From Microbulbifer mangrovi (GTDB lineage: Bacteria; Pseudomonadota; Gammaproteobacteria; Pseudomonadales; Cellvibrionaceae), in the NCBI RefSeq assembly GCF_002009015.1, contig NZ_LZDE01000332.1:1-50598 (forward strand): 50,598 nt of DNA, in the 5' to 3' direction. Shown here piece after piece: positions 8,672-15,735 of this stretch (position 1 is its first letter; every line of letters begins with the position of its first letter). Below the pieces are notes generated by a model. That model searched no databases, was not told where the DNA came from, and was given only the letters and a program-made list of their open reading frames with translations. Position numbers and translations under genes: made by a program.

Positions 8672-8739
8672 CAATCCCGATAAGTGGGACACGTGAGCAA
8701 AGCCGTCGCGCATCGAAAAATTCTTTTTAGGAGTAAGTC

Positions 8740-10176
8740 ATGACCATCAAACGAAATTACATCGCCGGAGAGTGGGTGGAAGGTAGCGGCACCACGCGCA
8801 ATATCAATCCGGCTGATACCAGCGACATCGTCGGCGAGTACGCGACCGCGGACGCGGAACAGGCCCGCGCCGCTATTGCCGCCGCATATGCCGCATTTCC
8901 AGCCTGGTCCCAGGCCGGGATCCAGCAGCGCAGTGAACTGCTGGACCGTATCGGCCAGAAAATCCTAGACCGCAAACAGGAGCTGGGAGAGCTACTCGCC
9001 CGGGAAGAGGGGAAATCCCTGTCCGAGGCCATCGGCGAAGTGGGCCGCGCAGGCCAGATCTTCAAGTATTTTTCCGGCGAAGTTCTGCAGTTGCGCGGCG
9101 ACATCCAGCCTTCGGTACGTCCGGGTCTCGAGGCGAGTGTCACCCGTGAGGCTCTGGGCGTCATCGGTATGATCACTCCGTGGAATTTCCCCATCGCGAT
9201 TCCCGCCTGGAAAATTGCACCGGCTCTGGCCTACGGCAACTGCGTGGTGTTCAAGCCCGCGGAACTGGTGCCCGGTTCCGCCCACGCACTGACTGAGATC
9301 ATCGTCGAAGCCGGTATACCCGCGGGTGTCTTCAACCTGGTAATGGGCCCGGGCCGGGTAGTGGGCGACACCATCGTCAACGACAAGTGTGTGGATGGCA
9401 TCAGCTTCACTGGCTCGGTGAACACCGGCCGTAACATCGCCGCGGCAGCGGTCGGCCGTATGGCCAAGGTGCAACTGGAGATGGGCGGCAAAAACCCGCT
9501 GGTGGTACTCGACGATGCCGACCTGGATACTGCGGTGGAATGCGCAGTCAACGGCGCTTACTTCTCTACCGGCCAGCGCTGTACCGCTTCCAGCCGACTG
9601 ATCGTCACCGAAGGTATTTACGACCGTTTTGTGGAAGCCGTACTGGAGCGCTTGAAGACACTCAAGATTGGCAACCCGCTCAACCCGGAAACACATATCG
9701 GTCCGGTGGTGGACGAACGTCAACTGCAGCAAAACCTGAAGTATGTGGAAATAGCGAAGGAAGAAGGCGGCAACCTGGTATTCGGTGGTGAGCAGCTGCA
9801 GCTTGAAACCGATGGATTCTTCCAACAGCCCGCGCTGATTATCGATACAACGCCCGAGATGCGGATCAACCGGGAAGAAGTGTTTGGACCGGTCGCCAGC
9901 GTCATCAAGGCGCGGGATTACGAACACGCGCTGGAGCTGGCCAACGATACAGAATTTGGGCTCTCTGCCGGCATCGTTACCCAGTCACTCAAGCACGCCA
10001 CCCATTTCAAGCGCCACGCGCAGGCGGGTATGGTGATGGTGAATGTACCTACCGCCGGCGTGGACTATCACGTTCCGTTTGGCGGTCGCAAAGGATCCAG
10101 CTACGGTTCGCGCGAACAGGGCAGCTACGCCCGCGAGTTTTACACTACAGTTAAAACAGCATACACATCGGCCTGA
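8740..10176 (+). CDS. Alpha-ketoglutarate semialdehyde (2,5-dioxovalerate) dehydrogenase
   Basis: 478 residues, a standard NAD(P)-dependent aldehyde dehydrogenase. It has the cofactor motif MITPWNFPIAIPAWK, the glycine motif FTGSVNTG, the catalytic glutamate in LEMGGKNP and the catalytic cysteine in GQRCTASSR. AGGAG precedes the ATG. Predicted role: the last pathway step, oxidising alpha-ketoglutarate semialdehyde to 2-oxoglutarate (Caulobacter calls the equivalent gene xylA, which risks confusion with xylose isomerase). It lies 68 bases after xylX. Succinate-semialdehyde dehydrogenases are close relatives, but the neighbours favour this substrate. Confidence 0.9.
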   Translation: MTIKRNYIAGEWVEGSGTTRNINPADTSDIVGEYATADAEQARAAIAAAYAAFPAWSQAGIQQRSELLDRIGQKILDRKQELGELLAREEGKSLSEAIGEVGRAGQIFKYFSGEVLQLRGDIQPSVRPGLEASVTREALGVIGMITPWNFPIAIPAWKIAPALAYGNCVVFKPAELVPGSAHALTEIIVEAGIPAGVFNLVMGPGRVVGDTIVNDKCVDGISFTGSVNTGRNIAAAAVGRMAKVQLEMGGKNPLVVLDDADLDTAVECAVNGAYFSTGQRCTASSRLIVTEGIYDRFVEAVLERLKTLKIGNPLNPETHIGPVVDERQLQQNLKYVEIAKEEGGNLVFGGEQLQLETDGFFQQPALIIDTTPEMRINREEVFGPVASVIKARDYEHALELANDTEFGLSAGIVTQSLKHATHFKRHAQAGMVMVNVPTAGVDYHVPFGGRKGSSYGSREQGSYAREFYTTVKTAYTSA

Positions 10177-10229
10177 ATATTTCAGGCCACGCAGGGAATC
10201 GCGCGTATAACGCAGTAGAGGTCACCAAG

Positions 10230-10409
10230 ATGAATACGCAGCTACCGGTTAAATCCCCGACACCCGCCAAAACCTCCGTGCTCGCGGCGCAACATGAGCC
10301 CGAGGCGAGCAAAGCGGAATCGAGCACCAATACCGGTCGAAGTCGCGCAAATCTGGGGCTACGATACCCGAAAGAGCTGGAACGCTGTTTTGTGCTGGGT
10401 AATAACTGA
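10230..10409 (+). CDS. Small 59-residue ORF of unknown function
   Basis: An ATG at 10230 is preceded by AGAGGT at good spacing, and the frame runs 59 codons to TGA. The product starts MNTQLPVKSPTPAKTSVLAA and ends YPKELERCFVLGNN. It is polar and probably disordered in the first two thirds (many S, T, E, A, P), with a short hydrophobic C-terminal end containing one Cys, and has no signal peptide or membrane segment. It lies 53 bases after the semialdehyde dehydrogenase and about 100 bases before a strong terminator, so it would be the last gene of the lactonase-xylX-dehydrogenase operon. I recognise no family. It is real only if conserved; the ribosome binding site and operon position support it. 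Confidence 0.5.
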   Translation: MNTQLPVKSPTPAKTSVLAAQHEPEASKAESSTNTGRSRANLGLRYPKELERCFVLGNN

Positions 10410-10505
10410 GACCACACATCCGCGTCCCTTCTGCCCGGCGACAGTACAGGCTTAGATTTTCGACTCTCTCTCCCGATCATTTTGATCGGTTTAGTTGGAC
10501 TTGAA

Positions 10506-10529
10506 CCCCGCTACGGCGGGGATTTTTTT
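10506..10529 (+). terminator. Intrinsic terminator with TACG tetraloop
   Basis: CCCCGC (10506-10511), loop TACG, GCGGGG (10516-10521), then A and seven T. The C(UACG)G loop belongs to the extra-stable UNCG class. It ends the lactonase-xylX-dehydrogenase transcript and separates it from xylD, which therefore needs its own promoter. Confidence 0.88.
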
Positions 10530-10559
10530 CGATGCTGATCCGTCACAGAATAGTTAATT

Positions 10560-10573
10560 CTGGTTTAAACCAG
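10560..10573. promoter_or_regulatory. Perfect 14-bp palindrome CTGGTTTAAACCAG upstream of xylD
   Basis: A perfect inverted repeat 149 bases before the xylD start, in the gap between the terminator and the gene. It differs from the LacI-type palindrome. Its TGGT/ACCA arms resemble the sites seen in front of the pectin genes. The binder is unknown; a GntR-type regulator is a guess. Confidence 0.5.
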
Positions 10574-10721
10574 TTTCACATAACCCCGTCCGCTTCATAA
10601 CTGGAATGCATAACTGCACCCGCTGCCTGGCGCGGGCGGCACACAGATACTGTCGCCAGCACAGATATGAATCTGTAAAGCGGTGCGATACAAGATAACG
10701 ATAACCAACGCGGCCCTGACC

Positions 10722-12566
10722 ATGACTGACTCTAAAAACAGACCGTCCAGAAAACCCTCATCGCCACTGCGCAGCGCCCGCTGGTTCGACGACAAGGCCC
10801 ATGCGGATCACACCGCCCTTTATCTCGAGCGCTACTTCAACTTTGGTCTCACCCGTGAGGAGTTGCAGTCCGGCAAGCCGATCATCGGCATCGCCCAGAC
10901 CGGCAGCGATCTCACCCCCTGTAATCGCCATCACAAGGATCTTGCACAGCGGGTCAAAGACGGTATCCGCGACGCTGGCGGTATTCCCATGGAGTTCCCG
11001 GTTCACCCGATTTTCGAGCAGGGCCGGCGTCCTACCGCCGCGCTGGACCGCAATCTCGCGACCATGGGCCTGATCGAGATCCTGCACGGCTACCCGGTGG
11101 ATGCGGTGGTACTGACCACCGGCTGCGACAAGACCACACCCGCGACCCTGATGGCCGCGCTGCAACTGGATATTCCCGCCATCGTCTATTCCGGCGGCCC
11201 CATGCTAAACGGCTGGCGGCCGGTCAGTTGTGAGGGCGATACCGACAAATCCGAGCGCGAGGAGCGCGTGGGCTCGGGTACCGCCATCTGGCAGAACCGG
11301 GAACGCATGGCCAGGGGCGAACTGGATTACGCCGGCTTTATGGATGCTTCGGCGGAATCTGTGCCCAGCGTCGGCCACTGCAATACTATGGGAACCGCGC
11401 TGTCGATGAACGCACTGGCGGAAGTACTCGGCATGTCGCTACCCGGGTGTGCCGCAATTCCCGCCCCCTACAAGGAACGGGCGCAGATGGGTTACCACAC
11501 CGGTCGGCGTATCGTGGAAATGGCATTCGAGAACCTGAAACCGTCAGACATCCTTACCCGGCAGTCTTTCCTCAATGCGGTGGTTGCCTGTAGTGCGCTC
11601 GGTGGCTCGACCAACGCGGTAGTGCACCTGCTGGCCCTGGCCCGGGGCCTGAAAGGCGTGGAGCTGACCATGGATGACTGGCAGCAGTACGGTGAAGACA
11701 TCCCCCTGCTGGTGAACTGTATGCCGGCAGGCAAGTATCTGGGCGAGGAGTTCTACCGCGCTGGCGGAGTGCCTGCGCTGGTGAAACAGCTGATCGAAAA
11801 CGACCTGATAGACGGCAGCCAGAAAACGGTCACCGGGCACAGCCTCGAGCACAATTGCGCGAATTTTTCGGTACGCAATCGCGACGTGATTTTCCCCACC
11901 GAAACCCCGCTGATGGAAAAGGCCGGTTTCGCGATCATGCGCAGCAATTTTTTCGACTCGGCACTGATGAAAAAATCCGTCATCAACGACGACTTCCGCA
12001 ACAAGTACCTGCAGGATCCGCAGCGCCCCAACTGCTTTACCGCCCGCGCCATCGTGTTCGAGGGACCGGAAGACTACCGCGCACGCATCGACGACCCGGC
12101 TCTCGATATCGACGAACACTGCATTCTGGTGGTGCGCAATGTGGGCCCGGTGGGTTACCCAGGTTCTGCGGAGGTAGTGAACATGCTGCCCCCCAAGCGA
12201 CTGGTCAAGGCCGGTATCAGTTGCCTGCCCACCCTGGGAGATGGTCGCCAGAGCGGCACTTCCGGCAGCCCCTCCATTCTGCATATCTCCCCGGAGGCTG
12301 CCGCCGGCGGCGGTATCGCCCTGCTCGCGACCGGTGACATGATCGAGGTAGATCTGGAAGCGCACCGGGTGGATGTGAAACTTAGCGTCGAGGAGCTCGC
12401 GGCTCGACGCGCTCAATTAAAACAACCGACGTTGCACAACCAGACTCCATGGCAGGAGATCTATCGCAACACGGTCAGCCAGCTGGAAAGCGGCGCGGTC
12501 ATGGAAACCAAAGAGGAGTACGTGCGGATTCTGGACGAGCATCCGGTGGGCCGACATTCCCACTGA
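10722..12566 (+). CDS. xylD: IlvD/Edd-family sugar-acid dehydratase, probable D-xylonate dehydratase
   Basis: 614 residues with the ATG at 10722; an upstream GTG at 10683 would add 13. The start has no strong ribosome binding site, so it is uncertain. Family signatures are clear: SDLTPCNRHH, VLTTGCDKTTPATL (IlvD/Edd signature 1) and GHCNTMGTALSMN, whose cysteines bind the Fe-S cluster, plus GDGRQSGTSGSPSILHISPEAA near the end (signature 2). From memory the N-terminal RSARWFDDKA...ALYLERYFNFGLTREELQSG strongly resembles Caulobacter XylD. Predicted reaction: D-xylonate (or L-arabinonate) to 2-keto-3-deoxy-pentonate. It is transcribed separately from the rest of the pathway, behind a terminator and its own palindrome. 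Confidence 0.9.
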   Translation: MTDSKNRPSRKPSSPLRSARWFDDKAHADHTALYLERYFNFGLTREELQSGKPIIGIAQTGSDLTPCNRHHKDLAQRVKDGIRDAGGIPMEFPVHPIFEQGRRPTAALDRNLATMGLIEILHGYPVDAVVLTTGCDKTTPATLMAALQLDIPAIVYSGGPMLNGWRPVSCEGDTDKSEREERVGSGTAIWQNRERMARGELDYAGFMDASAESVPSVGHCNTMGTALSMNALAEVLGMSLPGCAAIPAPYKERAQMGYHTGRRIVEMAFENLKPSDILTRQSFLNAVVACSALGGSTNAVVHLLALARGLKGVELTMDDWQQYGEDIPLLVNCMPAGKYLGEEFYRAGGVPALVKQLIENDLIDGSQKTVTGHSLEHNCANFSVRNRDVIFPTETPLMEKAGFAIMRSNFFDSALMKKSVINDDFRNKYLQDPQRPNCFTARAIVFEGPEDYRARIDDPALDIDEHCILVVRNVGPVGYPGSAEVVNMLPPKRLVKAGISCLPTLGDGRQSGTSGSPSILHISPEAAAGGGIALLATGDMIEVDLEAHRVDVKLSVEELAARRAQLKQPTLHNQTPWQEIYRNTVSQLESGAVMETKEEYVRILDEHPVGRHSH

Positions 12567-12665
12567 TGTGCACGGTTTAGCACTATTTGAACGAACCGGA
12601 AACCGTACTCGGCAAACGGCTGCTATCTTTTGGGCTCATCCATTCAACGTCCGGGGAAAGCAGCC

Positions 12666-13223
12666 ATGGCATCCAGCCCGTTAAAGATTCTCGCCATTTC
12701 CGGCAGCCTGCGCAAAAGCTCGTTCAACAGCGCCGCGCTGGAAACCGCGGCGGAGATTGCCGGCGACAGCGCTGAATTCACTTTCGTCGACCTGTCCGCC
12801 ATCCCGCTTTACGACCAGGACCTGCGTGACAAGGGCGTACCCGAAGCGGTGGAAACCCTGCAGCAGCAGGTGCTGGACGCCGATGCCATTCTGTTCTCTA
12901 CCCCGGAGTACAACTACTCGCTTTCCGGAGTGCTGAAAAATGCCATCGACTGGCTATCGCGTGTAGACCCGCAACCTTTTGCGGACAAGCCCGTTGCGGT
13001 GATGAGTGCGAGTATGAGTGCATTCGGCGGTGCGCGGGCGCAGTATGACCTGCGCCGGATCCTGATTTACCTGGATGCCCACTTTGTGAATAAGCCGGAA
13101 GTGATGATCAGCTTTGCGCACAAGAAGTTTGATGACAGCGGCAAGCTGACGGATGAGGACACCAGAAAATTTATCGGGGATCTGGTGACAGCGCTGGATA
13201 AGTGGGCAAAGCGGTTGGCATGA
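12666..13223 (+). CDS. NAD(P)H-dependent FMN reductase (flavodoxin-like)
   Basis: 185 residues, with GGGGAAAG before the ATG at 12666. Flavodoxin-like fold of the NADPH-dependent FMN reductase family (PF03358, ChrR/azoreductase-like). It has the phosphate-binding loop ISGSLRKSSFNSAAL near residue 11, TPEYNYSLSGVLKNAIDWLSR near 80 and the late strand PVAVMSASMSAFGGARAQ. It begins about 100 bases after xylD on the same strand and could be co-transcribed, but no pathway link is evident. Predicted role: cytosolic quinone or flavin reduction, stress protection. Confidence 0.87.
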   Translation: MASSPLKILAISGSLRKSSFNSAALETAAEIAGDSAEFTFVDLSAIPLYDQDLRDKGVPEAVETLQQQVLDADAILFSTPEYNYSLSGVLKNAIDWLSRVDPQPFADKPVAVMSASMSAFGGARAQYDLRRILIYLDAHFVNKPEVMISFAHKKFDDSGKLTDEDTRKFIGDLVTALDKWAKRLA

Positions 13224-13232
13224 GCGACAGCT

Positions 13233-13439
13233 TTACGCGGTCACCGCCGTGCGATCAATAGCATCGCTGGTGCGCGCCCGGCGGTTCCACCACCGCTCGT
13301 GGAAATAGAAAGCCACCGTATTGCACGCCGGCTCCACCAGTGCCAGAGCGCTACCGACCCAGAAGTCACCAGTCATCACAAACCCGACGGTGAAAGCCAC
13401 GGCCATGTGCACAAATGCGAAGCTACAGGTCTTTTTCAT
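13233..13439 (-). CDS. DUF2061 small membrane protein
   Basis: 68 residues with two hydrophobic segments (about 6-24 and 28-46). They are followed by EPACNTVAFYFHERWWNRR, the hallmark end of DUF2061 proteins. GAGGAT lies 9 bases before the ATG. The function is unknown in the family. It converges on the flavin reductase, with 9 bases between stops. A Fur-like site lies about 75 bases upstream of its start. Confidence 0.8.
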   Translation of the reverse strand: MKKTCSFAFVHMAVAFTVGFVMTGDFWVGSALALVEPACNTVAFYFHERWWNRRARTSDAIDRTAVTA

Positions 13440-13515
13440 GGTGTTAGCATCCTCTCAGTGTGGCGGTCATTGCGCTGGCAACTTTCCGCGCAGCCGTATT
13501 CAATACACACATTAT

Positions 13516-13530
13516 TGAGAATAATTCTTA
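13516..13530. promoter_or_regulatory. Possible Fur box
   Basis: TGAGAATAATTCTTA is an odd-centred inverted repeat that matches the 7-1-7 Fur consensus TGATAATNATTATCA at 11 of the 14 defined positions. It lies upstream of the DUF2061 gene. The match was made by eye only. Confidence 0.4.
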
Positions 13531-13599
13531 TTTATAAAACACCATTGATTCTCTCGCCCTGATAGATGCGACTAATAAGTCAAAAAAGGAGAGCGTCAA

Positions 13600-14076
13600 T
13601 CACTCGAGCAACAACTTCCCCTCAATGGGAATAAACTGATCGGCAGCATCCATCAGCGATTTCGCGGTGAGGGCCTCGACCCCGTAGACCTCAACCCGCT
13701 TTCCTTTGGCGGTACGCAGCTTGTCCACCAGAATCGAGAAGTCTCCATCCCCCGAAACCAGAATCACGACATCAGCATCCGCAGACTCTTCCAGCGCATC
13801 GATGGTGATACCCACATCCCAATCCCCTTTGGCTGATCCATCCGCGCGCTGGATAAACGGCTTCAGTTTCACCTCGAAGCCGATTGCACGCAGTATCTTC
13901 TGGAAGGCCTGCTGTTTCTGGTCCCCGCGATCCACGGCATAGGCGATCGCTTTAACCACATCCCTGCCAGCTGTAGCCTGGGCCCAGAATACGTTGTAAT
14001 CAAAGTTCCGGCTGAACGCCTGCCTGGTGGTGTAGTAGACATTCTGGACGTCAGCCAATATGAGGATTTTTTTAAT
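13600..14076 (-). CDS. NYN-domain (LabA/DUF88) putative ribonuclease, possible AUU start
   Basis: A NYN/PIN-like domain protein: DVQNVYYTTRQAF at the N-terminus, KGDWDVGITIDALE and VILVSGDGDFSILVDKLR in the middle supply the conserved acidic residues of this Mg-dependent nuclease fold. No ATG or GTG start is available. The family usually begins M-K-x-I-x-I-F-V-D-V-Q-N, and here the frame reads ATT-AAA-AAA-ATC-CTC-ATA-TTG-GCT-GAC. An AUU start at 14076, with GGATGG 8 bases upstream, gives 158 residues and the expected N-terminus. A TTG at 14058 would remove the first beta-strand. A stop codon lies just upstream (14098-14100). Function: probably RNA processing or decay, by family. Confidence 0.82.
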   Translation of the reverse strand: MKKILILADVQNVYYTTRQAFSRNFDYNVFWAQATAGRDVVKAIAYAVDRGDQKQQAFQKILRAIGFEVKLKPFIQRADGSAKGDWDVGITIDALEESADADVVILVSGDGDFSILVDKLRTAKGKRVEVYGVEALTAKSLMDAADQFIPIEGKLLLE

Positions 14077-14183
14077 GGCACACCATCCAAGTTTGAGTTA
14101 ATCATTTCCCGGCCAGTACGACCGACTTATTCAGTATTGTTCGCTATCGAATATACCTCGCGCTTTATCGTTCGGCCAAACGT

Positions 14184-14207
14184 AAAACGCCAGGCATTGC
14201 CCGGCGT
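14184..14207 (-). terminator. Terminator of the PL10 gene
   Basis: AAACGCC-a-GGC pairs with GCC-c-GGCGTTT around the loop ATT, with A and T tracts on both sides so that it could work in both directions. It lies about 80 bases beyond the PL10 stop at 14289. Confidence 0.7.
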
Positions 14208-14288
14208 TTTCATCTTACGTTTCTAAACAATCTCGCGCACGGGACGGATTATCCTTACCCTCTAAGCACGAAAATAACTTCTCGATTT

Positions 14289-15569
14289 TTAATAGTAGCC
14301 AACACTGTCAGCGTAGCTGATCAGCTTGCTGCCGTAGTTGCCGCCCCACTCGTAGCCATAGCGGCGCTCCGCATCAATTGCCATGATGTCGTACTGCTTG
14401 ATACCGGAACGATCGGCAAAGAAGCCGGTATCGTCACCCAGGTTGTAGAAGCGGTACCACATGGTACTACCCGGTTTACTCTGGATCGGGTTGTAGGTGT
14501 CGTCGTCACTGCTGCTTGCGCGCTTTACATAAGCGGTATCGGCAACCTGTACTGCGGGGCTGCGGTACCAGGCCAGTGCGGCGCGCACTGACGCTTCCAC
14601 GTCCTCTGTCTGCGGCTGCGACATCAGGAAGGCAGTTACCAGCATGGACTCTTTGCCGCTTTTGGATTCCAGCTCGTAGCTGCGTGCACCGCGCGGCTCG
14701 TAGGTGACCGGGTCATGCTGGGCGCACCATACGGTTTTGGCATCTGCCTGTACTATCTGCGCCTGCAGAATAAATTCCACACCTTTACCGATGGCGGCCT
14801 GCATGCGGGTGCGCTGCTCATCGGTAAACAGGTCGCCATCCAGCGGTGCTTCCAGACGCGTGGCGTGATCCAGCAGGATCAGGACTCGCGCCATAGCGCC
14901 GTCATTGAAGGTCACATGATTGGAGTAAGTGGTGCCGGTACGCTTGGGATAAACCTGCGGCCAGCCACCGCTGTCGTATTGCATGGTGAGCAGGAACTCG
15001 AGCGCATCACGGGCAGCGTCGCGGTACTTGGAATCACCACTGCGCAGGTAGACGTCAGCCAGGAACATCAATTCGGTCACGGTGGCATCGTTGTCGATGG
15101 TGCCCAGTTCCACACCACCTTCCCCGGTCCAACCGGACCGGTCGCTGCTGCCATTCCACGGCGCATCGTAGGTGGATTCATCATTTTTGTAGAATCCGCC
15201 GTGTTCCATCTGCCAGGTGATCATATTGTCTGCGCGGGTCTGGTCTGCAGCCAGGCTGCTACCCAGCCAGGACTTGTAGTTATCCAGCTCACCGTAAATT
15301 GGGTTGCCGGTTTGCGGCAGGATGACCGCGTCCGAGCCACCGGAAGAGGAGGAAGAGCTGGAACCACCGGAGGAAGAGGAACTACTCGAGGAACTGGAGC
15401 TACCGCCGGAAGAACTGGACGAGCTACTGGACGAGCTACTGGAAGAGCTGGAACTCGAGGAGCTGGAAGAACTAGAGGAGCTGCCACCGTCTCCACCGCC
15501 GCCCCCACATGCGGTAAGTAGTGCAGAAAGTGTGACTGCGGCAAACGGCATCCATTTCATATTGAACAT
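14289..15569 (-). CDS. PL10 pectate lyase, poly-Ser lipoprotein
   Basis: 426 residues. Start ATG at 15569 (AGG 7 bases upstream). A lipoprotein signal peptide ends in LLTAC, then a Gly-rich stretch and a Ser/Gly linker of about 55 residues, consistent with outer-membrane anchoring and a flexible tether. The catalytic domain (~90-426) is pectate lyase family 10 (PF09492): DNMITWQMEHGGFYKND, GTIDNDATVTELMFLADVY, SGGWPQVYPKR, YSNHVTFNDGAM and WCAQHDPVTYEPRGARSYE are all typical. Predicted reaction: Ca-dependent beta-elimination of polygalacturonate. It follows the TonB receptor gene on the same strand, separated by a terminator hairpin. Confidence 0.93.
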   Translation of the reverse strand: MFNMKWMPFAAVTLSALLTACGGGGGDGGSSSSSSSSSSSSSSSSSSSSSSSSSGGSSSSSSSSSSSGGSSSSSSSGGSDAVILPQTGNPIYGELDNYKSWLGSSLAADQTRADNMITWQMEHGGFYKNDESTYDAPWNGSSDRSGWTGEGGVELGTIDNDATVTELMFLADVYLRSGDSKYRDAARDALEFLLTMQYDSGGWPQVYPKRTGTTYSNHVTFNDGAMARVLILLDHATRLEAPLDGDLFTDEQRTRMQAAIGKGVEFILQAQIVQADAKTVWCAQHDPVTYEPRGARSYELESKSGKESMLVTAFLMSQPQTEDVEASVRAALAWYRSPAVQVADTAYVKRASSSDDDTYNPIQSKPGSTMWYRFYNLGDDTGFFADRSGIKQYDIMAIDAERRYGYEWGGNYGSKLISYADSVGYY

Positions 15570-15691
15570 AACTATACCTGTAAGGCTGAAGGAACTGCGC
15601 CGCCCGGCAGTAAGCTCGGGCACCTGCTTTTATCGAACGCACCGCCAACCGCCTTGTGCGCTGTTACTTTTCTTTCCCCAGAGCCAAAAAA

Positions 15692-15707
15692 GCCCCGCAA
15701 GCGGGGC
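15692..15707 (-). terminator. Bidirectional intrinsic terminator after the TonB receptor
   Basis: GCCCCGC (15692-15698) and GCGGGGC (15701-15707) form a stem with a two-base loop as drawn, or a slightly opened one. A and T tracts flank both sides. It lies 29 bases after the receptor stop at 15736. Confidence 0.82.
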
Positions 15708-15735
15708 AAAAAATGGCAAAGGGTACAAGAGGGAC

